Shown here: in pieces, positions 11,417 through 21,403 of the stretch | How positions within the stretch are numbered: the first letter of the stretch is position 1 | Layout: each line of letters begins with the position of its first letter | NCBI GenBank assembly: GCA_014526335.1 | Contig: JACTAT010000006.1 | Coordinates: 648,501 to 712,500, forward strand | DNA from: Chrysaora quinquecirrha | Taxonomy: Eukaryota; Cnidaria; Scyphozoa; Semaeostomeae; Pelagiidae | Length of the DNA: 64,000 bases | Direction: 5' to 3' | Made by a program: the position numbers and the translations under genes | Notes under the pieces: generated by a model | What the model was told of the DNA's origin: nothing | Seen by the model: only the letters and a program-made list of their open reading frames with translations | Database searches by the model: none

Positions 11417-12040
11417 TCATTTTCGATTTTTGCTCGATTTATTTGTTTGCTTAAAAACGTCCTTCATCCCCAGACAGATCTTGGTACACTCTTCCACGTT
11501 TCGTAACTTTTGATACCAATTTCCATCTAATTCGTTACCATTTTTGGCATCAGGAACAATTTCATGAGCATTGCCGTGCTTTTCTGCCGATCCTAGAATT
11601 TCCTGCTCAACTTGCAGCGCGCCTTTTCCAAATAATTTTTCTTTTTCTAACGATTTTTGGATCCTGTCACCTTCTTGTATCTTTTTCAATTTCTTCAATA
11701 TTGATTCGATTCGTCTGTTTATTGGTTCTTTGCTTCTACCATTTTCTTTCATCTCCTTTCTCCTACCTTTCCCAGCACATCTTCTTGCCCGCCCACCTTC
11801 TTTTCTCTCATCCTCTTCGTAACAATCATCATCCTCCTTGGCCTCTTGTCCGGATTCAGGTATCCCAGACTGCAACTCTTCCACTTCTTGTTGCGTCATC
11901 TTTAACAGCCTCGCTTTGATTGGCTTCAGCAAATGCCTTTGATGTACTCCACGTTTGCCGTATCGAAAATGCCCCGTTGTCAGTTGCGTCACAGCGAACA
12001 GAATGAACACTAACAGCAGTGTTATTCTAATTGGAAACAT
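11417..12040 (-). CDS. Secreted Lys/Glu-rich protein with an HFRYGKR motif after the signal peptide
   Basis: One uninterrupted minus-strand frame of 207 codons. Residues 1-22 (MFPIRITLLLVFILF then AVTQLTT) form a strong signal peptide. Residues 24-30 are HFRYGKR, which has the shape of a peptide ending in Tyr, a Gly amide donor and a dibasic cleavage site. The rest is hydrophilic with many dibasic pairs and runs of Glu/Asp, and it has only four Cys, two of them close together near the end (EECTKICLG). No known domain is recognised. It could be a neuropeptide precursor with a single N-terminal peptide, or an extracellular acidic/basic protein whose KR is incidental. The length and the clean signal peptide argue against chance in AT-rich DNA. 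No introns are needed. Confidence 0.55.
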   Translation of the reverse strand: MFPIRITLLLVFILFAVTQLTTGHFRYGKRGVHQRHLLKPIKARLLKMTQQEVEELQSGIPESGQEAKEDDDCYEEDERKEGGRARRCAGKGRRKEMKENGRSKEPINRRIESILKKLKKIQEGDRIQKSLEKEKLFGKGALQVEQEILGSAEKHGNAHEIVPDAKNGNELDGNWYQKLRNVEECTKICLGMKDVFKQTNKSSKNRK

Positions 12041-12197
12041 CGCGTATGGAGATTGTAGAGACCTACAACAGAAAAATCATACTTTACAATGTTTCTTCTG
12101 CACAACCTTTGGTCCTGTTCGAGTTTCCAGTTCGACATACCTTTGCGGTTTGTTTTTGACGCGGTGATTTGGTCTATGAACAGAAAGCCCTCCGTAA

Positions 12198-12609
12198 GGC
12201 CCTGGCCAAACGATCACACATTATTGTTCCAACATTTGAAATTTGCTTTACAACAAGTGCTTGACCTTTTGGCCACGTCCAAAAACATTGCGGTCCAACA
12301 ATGATGTTATTTCTAATGCACAAGCACGAACGCCTTGTTGCTAAGCAATATTGCGGGATGGTGAAATGTTGCAAGTTGTTGCAGTTTATCAAAACAAGAT
12401 AAATGTTTGGCAAACAATGTTGGAAAGGCGGCCAAAAATAAGCGATATTTTCGTGATGTTTTTGAAAAACTTCAAAAACATTTTCTGTTCGCTGTAAGTA
12501 AAAAATGATGGACTAACAATGTTTTTGGACGTGGCCAAAAGGTCAAACATTTGTTATAAAGCAAATCTCAAATGTTGGACCAACAATGTTTGATCGTTTG
12601 GCCAGGGCC
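12198..12609. mobile_element. Inverted-repeat MITE, 'ggccctggccaaacgatc' family
   Basis: The left end ggccctggccaaacgatca and right end gatcgtttggccagggcc are complementary. They are followed inside by paired 'aacatttgaaatttgcttt' and 'aaagcaaatctcaaatgtt', so most of the 412 bp can fold on itself. The centre holds further 'ttttggccacgtcc' and 'ggacgtggccaaaa' pairs. Many sister copies are in the TMTC2 and 4E-BP region. Confidence 0.75.
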
Positions 12610-14100
12610 GAAAGAAGCCCATCTAGAAGATAAACCCGTAGAAAAAGCATTGCCATTTCCGTAAGCCGCACGCAGTAAAGGGGTCGAAGCCGTGAAGCCG
12701 CAAACGTATAATAGGCCCACTGTATTTCATTTGATTTCATTTTCAAATTTTTAAGGAGGGTAGCCCTCTAATGTAAAACTGATTTTCAAGTGACCCTCCA
12801 TTACAAAGATTACAACAAAAAATAACTAAATTAAACCTGTATATAATGTCAAACCATAAAACCGTTAAATGCTAAAAAACTCTAATATCTAAGAATAACA
12901 ACAGTTAAAGTAAATCAAGTGAATAAATATCAGTATCTAAAGGTAATCGAAAGTCAACAACTAGTTTTCCCTATATCAGTTGCTTAAAACTATTTAGGGA
13001 GGATGCCAGGTTACTCTAAACACAAAGGCCATTCCAGGATTTAGCACCTCTAAACCAAAAACATTTTTGTCCATTTTCGGAGTTTTTCTTTGGTACCCTT
13101 AGGTCAGTGGCTGTATTCCTTAGGTTCCTAGACGTTAGCTGTGATGTTTTTGTGAAAAGATTACAGGCCACTGTATACAGTATAATACTGTTTTAACTGA
13201 TAAGGAGAATAACATATTTTCAGTTTAGTTTGGCTTCTTTTTTATCTTTATTAGTATGCTCGGGTCCTCCTTTACTTATGTATGTAGGGAAGCAAAGGGT
13301 CCTCCTTCACATTGACCAAGGGAAGCTTCTTTCTAAGGCTAAAACATGCTGTATTAAAATGCTTGCATTCTCCTTCTTGCGATAATCTGGCCATTCACGT
13401 CATATTGGAAATTTCCCAGTCATCAAAACGAGAAATTCAGATTCACAATCATTACTTCTGAATTTCTTCTGCTATCGTAAGAGGAATGTGCTTCTTCCCA
13501 CGACAATGAAAATCATTGAGTCAAATACGAAGGTTCCTGACTATAGAACAGCCCAAAATTTCGCAACGTGTTGATTAAAATTTCAACTTTTTGTTAATTT
13601 TTCCTCCGTCTACTGGGTGTGGCATTGAAAAATTCTAAATTTCCCCTTCGATTTTTTCTGATATGTGTTCAGTTCGCTTGAATAAGGCACATATCAAATT
13701 TGACTGTGCATATCCTATGCAATGAGTGCTTTCACGTTGAATCCAATATGCCCTCGATTTGATGATGGTTCTTTTCATGTCGGTAGAGCTTTATCAAACG
13801 AAAATCGGGAAAAACGTGACTTTTCACGAAGGGAAACAGTGACATCCGCATGCTAAATCCGTTATATTGAATAAACATGTGTTTCCTATCGAGCCCTGTT
13901 TATAAACACCGTTTTTTTTACAGAATTTGTGGCACAAAAATCCTTTTTTCCGAAACTATTTACACAGATCCGTAGCTTTCTGCTAATTATTTGCTTTTTC
14001 GGATCTTAAGCCAATCCGATAGATAGAACGCTCAATAGGAACATAACACCTCCGTTTTATTGAAAACTTTATGCCTAATATTGCTCTGAACGTTGGGCCA
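12610..14100. other. AT-rich intergenic DNA without supported genes
   Basis: I found no long frame, RNA gene or recognised repeat family in this stretch. Open frames here are short and lack splice support. Confidence 0.4.
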
Positions 14101-15100
14101 TCCAATACAATTTGCAAACATTTCAGAAACATTTCACAAACGTTTGACAAACATTTCACAATAATGTCCCAAGCATTTCCCAAACATTTCCCGAACATAT
14201 TTCAAACATTTCGCAAACATTTCACATACATTACATTTCACAAACATTTCAGAAACATTTCCCAAACATTTACTTCGTATGACAGTTTCGAGTTCCAAGT
14301 TTCAAACTTTTGATTTCAAAACTTGATTTCAAATTTTTTGATTGCAAAGAAATTTCACAAACATATCACAAACATTTCACTTACATTTTGCAAACTTTTG
14401 ACAAACATTTCACAATAACGTCCAAAACATTTCACACACATTTCCAAACATTTGTCATACATTTCGCAAACATTTTACATACATTACATTTCACAAACAT
14501 TTCAGAAACATTTCCCAAACAAGTACTTCATATGACAGTTTCGAGTTCCAAGTTTCAAACTTTTGATTTCAAACTTTTGATTTCAAATTTTTTGATTGCA
14601 AGAAATTTCACAAACATATCACAAACATTTCACTTACATTTTGCAAACTTTTGACAAACATTTCACAATAATGTCCAAAACATTTCACACACATTTCCAA
14701 ACATTTTGCAAACATTTCCTAAACATTTCACAAACCTATCATAAATATTTTACACATATTTCACGGACATTTTTCAAACATTTCAGAAACATTTTGCAAA
14801 CGTTTGACCAAAATTTCACATTAATGTCCCAAACATTTCCAAACATGTTGCAAACATTTCCTAAATATTCACTTCGTATGACAGCTTCGAGTTCCAAGTT
14901 TCAAACTTTCGATTTCAAATTTTTGATTTCAAAGAAATTTCACAAACATATCACAAACACTTCACACACATTTCACAAACATTTTGCAAACATTTTTCAA
15001 ACATTTTGCCAACATTTCACAAACATTTTGCAAAAATTTCGCAAACATTTACTTTGTATGACAGTTTCGAGTTCCAAGTTTCAAACTTTTGATTACTGAA
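14100..15100. repeat. Satellite of 'caaacatttcacaaacattt' type with a longer-period unit
   Basis: The basic unit is a roughly 10-bp 'aaacatttca' motif repeated about a hundred times. A distinct spacer, 'tatgacagtttcgagttcca' plus 'agtttcaaacttttgattt', recurs near 14278, 14530, 14877 and 15057, so the array has a higher-order period of roughly 180-350 bp. The FHKHF/FTNISQTF-type frames crossing it arise from the repeat. Confidence 0.85.
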
Positions 15101-15521
15101 GATTTTCATTAAACTTTTAGAGTTAGGTGGTGTTTGTATTACCCATGGCTTTGTGGCTGTAATTTTGATTATCAAGATTGCAATCTTTCAGTCAATGGTA
15201 GATTAGTATAATGAGGATGGTTATACTAAATATCATATCGTGGCCTAATATTTTGGTAAACGTTAGAGGGTATGTTTTAAACATGTTAAGTATTTATTAC
15301 CATATAAAAACATTGTCTGAGCAGAACAGAACTTTAGGATTTCGAAGAAACTTAAAAAAATCTTTGGGAATATATTTGCCTTACACTCTTCAGAGAATGA
15401 ACGTCAGGAGCAGTTTGAAATAACTGAATATACATAACTGAATGTATGAGGCATCAAAGTGCCAACCAAAAGAAAAACAGAACTGGATCTACAGAAAATA
15501 AGAACAGTTTCATTTTGGGTA

Positions 15522-15840
15522 CCGTTAATCCTTGAATTAGCCCCCTGGGGTTTTGATTAGTTTTATTATTTTGGAGGGACGCTCGTTCGAAGTGGGGGGC
15601 TTAAACGAGGGGGCTTATAAAATATTTCACAAAAATATGATTTATCATCGACTTAAAGAATGCATTATTCTGTCATAACTCGATAAAGTACCAATGTGGA
15701 CCCAAATGGCTAACACCAAGTTTTCAGGGGTGGAGGCTTATTCGAGGTGGGGCGTATTAACCATTTCTCGCTCTAGGGTGGAGGCTAATTCGAGGGGAGA
15801 GCTTATTCGAGGATGGGGGGTGCAATTCGAGGATTTACGG
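15522..15840. mobile_element. TA-flanked MITE, 'ccgtaaatcctcgaattg' family, copy 1
   Basis: The ends ccgttaatccttgaatta and caattcgaggatttacgg are inverted repeats and lie between TA dinucleotides (15520-15521 and 15841-15842). The interior has G-rich 'gagggggctt' blocks and 'ctgtcataactcg'. The TA duplication and end structure fit a Tc1/mariner-type non-autonomous element. Copies 2 and 3 are at 27617-27930 and 38840-39134. Confidence 0.8.
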
Positions 15841-15842
15841 TA

Positions 15843-18120
15843 TACGCATACTGTCCATATCAAAACTAAAAAGTCCGAGTTTTTTCGTAAAGAAATTTGT
15901 TGCTAAAAAGTTGTTAGGATTTCAAAACAAAATAGCAATTCAGCTTAATTGTTCAGAACCTGCTATGGAGAAAATTTAGCCTTGCTTTTTGGTCGGCTTA
16001 TGATGATTTTGCTCCGAGGAGTGTGCTGTTTATTTCGTTGAAGATGCTCCCCTTCGGAATCCTTAAATATTGCTGAAAACCCATTCTTAGTGAATTTTTT
16101 AGTGTTTATTTTTATCACAATGATTCTTCGGTTCTTCAAATAGTTATATATACATAGTTTTTATAGCCAGCCAAAACTACAGAGAGATTCACCGAGGTTT
16201 TAAAAAGATATCGTTAATGGCGGATGAACAGAACATGGTTGAATAGAATGGCCCCTGGTGTTGATCTTTGTGGAACACATTCAAATAGACTCAATTCATT
16301 CTAGGAGCTGTGTTCACCTTTAAAGTTCGTTCCCTAATTCTACTTGACAGATATTTTCGGCTACCTAATAGTGACTTATAACTTATCCTGAATGACTTTC
16401 TTTTCATGTTGTAGAAATTAAGTTTAAAACTGGAAATGCTACAACAATATCAATTAGGATCTCGCACGTTTGACACCCACTAGTTCAAAACTCTGCCAAA
16501 GTCAGCAGAAAGGAGGATCCCACTTTTATTGACTTTGCCTCTGCTATCTTGGAAGTTCGACTGATTTATATCCTAATATGCGTTTTGCCAGATGTTCGCT
16601 GTCTAGGAGATGTGCTATCTTTCTGGTCAATTCTCACTTCACCTCGTAAAATATTTTGAAACTGTCATCCTCCACCATGCCCACTCGCTGCCTTGATCAA
16701 ATTCGAACTTTCATCGCTACATATTCATTTATCTGGGGGATCATAGGGGGTTCAAATCACCGTAAAACCGCAAATTTTTGAGCCAAAATACGAACAAGCG
16801 TACATTTTTGGCTTAAAACCGTAAAATCTCACCGAAATTGCAAATTGAAAATCCGTAAAAGCGTACTTTTCAAACGTAAAACCCGTAATACCGCTCTCAA
16901 AATGTCGACAAATCGCAAACCGTCATGCCCAATCGCCCCCTCTTATCTAGCTATAGCATTTGCAAGTTTTTTCATCCTTAAGCTAAACTTTCGCTGTCTA
17001 GTAGAAATTGATATTTCCTCAAAATTTGCCCGACTCAGGCATTTGATTCTTCGAAAAATTTGCTATTTCTGCTAACAGTTCAACATATCGAAAGTCAAAT
17101 CATACTTTTTTGTAGCTCTAAAAATCGACTTTGGTTTAAATTTCGAGAAAGAACTGCATCGAATGTCTTTAGGGGGTTTCCGCGTTTCGAGCGATATTTT
17201 TTTCTGCATATATTTTCTGGAATCTCGCTAGATTTTCTCTTCAGCTTTGTATGTAAAATTTTTGACGATACTTGCATAAAACGTATCTACTAAATTAGGA
17301 AAAGTTACGCTCCTATTTCTATAAGATTGACCGAGGTCTCAGGCCTGGTGTTTCTCTTAGTAAGGGTTTTGCAGGTATAGCTAGCTAATGAAAAACAAAA
17401 AGGGAAGGCCTAAGGTTTAACTGTCTTTAAGGTTACCTTAAAGCATTTGAAAAAAGGAATCAAGACTATAGCTACGCATCATTGAAAGACGAAATAGTTT
17501 TTGAGGACATATTGTTTCTTGACCGACTGGCTTGCTTGTAATGGCTGAACGCTTGTAGGTCCATTGTAGATTACCGAAGATCATTTCACTCCTCAAAAAA
17601 ACGCACCAGATTTTTGTTAAGACGGAAGGATTTTCAAGAGATTTCCAGAAAACAACAAGATTTCTAGCAGAGGTGTACGAGATTCCCAAGGAGTGAATTG
17701 CCCCGATACTTAAAATATGGAAAATTAAAATTTGTTTCTCATACCTCTGAAAAACAGTGTTTTCTTCTTGTGAAATTAACCAAGCTGAATTTCGGTCAAA
17801 GTTGTGTGTGAAGCATGCAGATTATTCGGTCGTTTCTGAATCAATGTGATCAGCAAAGTTGTATTTTATTCTTATTTATGATCGTCGTTTGACAGACAGC
17901 TGCACACACGACGTCCAACAACCAATAGAATCGCAAAAATCCCAACAGATGTTGGATTTTAAAAATTTACTTCCTCACGGGGGCTGCAAAGCTGTAACGG
18001 AAAGAAGAAAATTGAGTTATGAAAAATCGAACCATTTCTTCAATTCGCTGATTCTTCAAACTTCAAAACTAAGGTTTTCGATAAGTCACTGCAAAGTTTG
18101 CGCACGATGCATATCTATAG
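15843..18120. other. Intergenic DNA with scattered repeat relics
   Basis: It holds a GGGCATTTCACTCC MITE at about 17578-17704 (right end aaggagtgaattgcccc) and a short 'accgtaaaaccgcaaatttt' repeat near 16745-16900 that is related to 31050-31435. No supported gene was found. Confidence 0.45.
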
Positions 18121-18640
18121 ACTAACTAACTGACTGACTGACTGACTGACTGACTGACTGACTGACTGACTGACTGACTGACTGACTGACTGACTGACTG
18201 ACTGACTGACTGACTGACTGACTGACTGACTGACTGACTGACTGACTGACTGACTGACTGACTGACTGACTGACTGACTGACTGACTGACTGACTGACTG
18301 ACTGACTGACTGACTGACTGACTGACTGACTGACTGACTGACTGACTGACTGACTGACTGACTGACTGACTGACTGACTGACTGACTGACTGACTGACTG
18401 ACTGACTGACTGCCTGACTGACTGACTGACTGACTGACTGACTCACTGACTCACTGACTGACTGACTGACTGACTGACTGACTGACTGACTGACTGACTG
18501 ACTGACTGACTGACTGACTGACTGACTGACTGACTGACTGACTGACTGACTGACTGACTGACTGACTGACTGACTGACTGACTGACTGACTGACTGACTG
18601 ACTGACTGACTGACTGACTGACTGACTGACTGACTGACTG
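18121..18640. repeat. (ACTG)n microsatellite, about 520 bp
   Basis: Nearly uninterrupted tetranucleotide repeat of about 130 units, starting actaactaactg. The few changes include tgcctg at about 18411 and two 'actc' units at 18441-18455. On the minus strand it reads as an open SQSV frame, which is a consequence of the repeat. Confidence 0.97.
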
Positions 18641-21403
18641 ATAATTGATTGTCTACATAGGGTCAGCGCTCTGATGCTGTACAGCTAGCTGATGGGGACC
18701 TGCAGGTTGCGCCCCAAGACTGATATTCTAGAACGACTTTCATGGTTACTCTTACTTTGGACGGGACAACTGTTGCCTCGAGTTTATAATTCAACCGGTG
18801 GCAGGTTCGATCCCGTGCAGGCAGAGCCCATGGAATTCGAACCCTAGCGCCTTAATCAACGAGCAGCACTTGCTTGTTTTTCTCGTTTTCTTGTTTTCTC
18901 AATTTTACTACAGAGAACAGTATCTGAACGAGTACAACCTGTGTATGCTCATTGCTTAACAAGCAATCCCCCTGAATCTAAGAACCAAGGTACAATGAGT
19001 CTAGACTTCATTCGTAGTACATTTGACTGTAGCCCTGTGATTTCTAATCTTACTATCATGCACAATCATGTTTCGAACGGCGTGCGTTTTCCTCATACAG
19101 TAAGCTAATTACGCAAGGGTTTAGTTAAAAGGTGTGACCAGCATATGGCAGGAAAACAAACATCGAGATTTTCGAATGTTAACTCACATATACACGTTGA
19201 ATATTTATGCTAATTGATATTTTTTGCTATATTTTAGAACTATAATTGATGCAAGTGCAAATAAGATTGACGGAATTTTCATTTTTAAACGATGATAGAT
19301 GTTGCATATGTTATATATTAAGTTTTCTCCACAACGAAACACGTATTTCAGCGTGGCTGTGTAGTGTTTAATGAAAAATTAGCTCGAATTGAACATGCGA
19401 TACAGCATTTTGAGTTTAGGCTTAGCTGTGTGTCGTGTGTGGGCGCGAAAAGAATTGGACTGTTAATCTGCACATGCAGAAAACGTAGAACGTCCGTCAT
19501 ACAACGGACACGCGGACCTCCATTATACAAACCCTACAACGGGCTAATGTTATTGTCCGTTGAAGATAGGTGTCCGCTACGTGGAGGTTGTTTTTAACAA
19601 GAAATGGCCTTTGTTTGGTACGAAATTATCTGTCCGTTGTTCAAGTTTATAGGTGTCTGCTGTAAATTGTTGTCCGCTAATGAAGGTTTTAGTTAATATG
19701 CATGTTCGTTTCCCGTAAAAGCTCTATTTAGCCCCCTCGGGGCTTATTTCATGTTGGAAGTTTTTGAGGGGAAATTTATTAGAGAGTGGGGGCTTAACAA
19801 TTATTTAGCATATTTCGTTCTTAATTTGTCAAGACGAATGCTACAGACATTAAAAAATCAACCATAAAAGAAAGTTTTAACCCTAGATCACATGAAATTC
19901 GTAGTAACTAAGTAATTATTAGCTGTTAAAAGACACACGTTTTGGATATCAAAGACGCTACAACTTAATTTCATTTAATTTCGTACGTTTACTACTGAGC
20001 TTTCAAGTGGCCAAAATAAGAGGGGGGCTTAATAGAGAGGAGGGGCTTATTTCAAATTTTCACTTGAGAATACGTTTCATAGTTCTTAAGAATAAATGCA
20101 CTTCCTCCTTTTGCAAATAGCTTTACGCAATGTTCGGGGTTGCTTAAAGCAAATTAGTGAAAATTCCCAGCTATAAAGACCTGTTCAAATGCTCACGACT
20201 AGACTTGTCTGTCCCAAGTCGCTAACTTTCGCTCACATTGAATTGAATTGATGTTGTTGTTGTTCGCTTCGCTTCTAGTTTGAGCGTCCAGCCACTAAAT
20301 TCAATAGCGATAGCTACGACTACAGGTAATAAGTCTAGCTCACGACCTCAAGAGACATAACCTCTTTTCTGCGCATGAAATACCGAGCGAAGACGAGTCA
20401 TGAATTTAGAGATTTACTTTCTTCGACCACTCTTGACGTCACTCAAGGTAGCACGACATCACTCGACCGAGTGCAGTGTTGTCGGGTTGTCGAGTGAAAA
20501 GACAAAGCGTTTGAACACGACCTAGAACTTGACGTTGAACTGCACTAGTAGATTTAAACAAACTAGGATTAAACATTCGCGGCAATATTTAGCCTGCTTT
20601 CCACAAAGCCATAACAAGCCATAAGTGACTGGACCAGTGCTGAGACACGGCTGTACCAGTGCTGAGAAAGTGTTGCAACGTTTCGTTTCCATAGCCATAA
20701 ATGGCTAGGCCAGTGCTGAGATACAGTTGTACAAGTGCTGAGACAATGGTTGCTATAAAATGGTTTTATATTTGCTCGCATTTGATTGGCTTGTTACAGT
20801 CATGTGCTCAGTGAGAACAAAGGGAGTTGTCACAGACATGTTGTCGACGGCTGCGGTGCATGTGAGCGCCATAAAGGCCCGGAAAGTTTAACAAATTCCA
20901 ACTTTTTACGGTTGCGCCACTGCGGTAGAGCAACTGCCAAGCGACGGTAGAGCCAACGTACTAAGAATGTGTTTCAATTAAAACTAAACACCTCACATCA
21001 CTGTCTCAGCTTTGGTACAACCGTGTACTTCATGTCGTCCTTTTTGCTTATCTTTTCTGATTAAGATTATTTTCTTTCACGTAAGCAGCAATGCATGTAA
21101 TAAATAGTCCTCTTGGGAGACGAATGAAGCTCCTACTTAACTCGAACCATGAATAGGTTATGCATTAAATTGTAACGAATTGTAGAGCATTTTTCTATGG
21201 CTGTCTAATTCACTACAGATCATAAGCTATGCATTTGAGCGATGTTTCTGTTCATATGAGACTGAAACTTCAGGAGTTCTGTATCTAGAAACAAAGAAGT
21301 TATTCTCATGGGTGTAAACTTGATCTGGCATAATTATAAATGGTATAAATGAACCACACTCGATTGTCTGAAATAAAGACAGTTCCGTCGCAACAACTTC
21401 AAT
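18641..21403. other. Intergenic DNA upstream of the TIPIN gene
   Basis: B-box-like relics (ggttcgatccc near 18805) point to an old SINE. A block with repeated 'tgtccg(t/c)t' motifs is at 19490-19680. A diverged G-rich relic related to the TA-flanked MITE lies at about 19730-20060 ('gagggggcttaa' motifs). At 20600-20750 the motif 'ccagtgctgaga' recurs about four times. No supported gene was found. Confidence 0.45.

Noticed and set aside
14071..15099. Three consecutive plus-strand frames rich in FxKHF/ISQTF
   Set aside because: They are produced by the CAAACATTT satellite. The peptide period follows the DNA repeat and there is no splice or start evidence.
18126..18446. Open minus-strand frame encoding SQSV repeats
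   Set aside because: It is a translation of the (ACTG)n microsatellite. A repeat of period 4 gives a 12-bp coding period with no stop in that frame.
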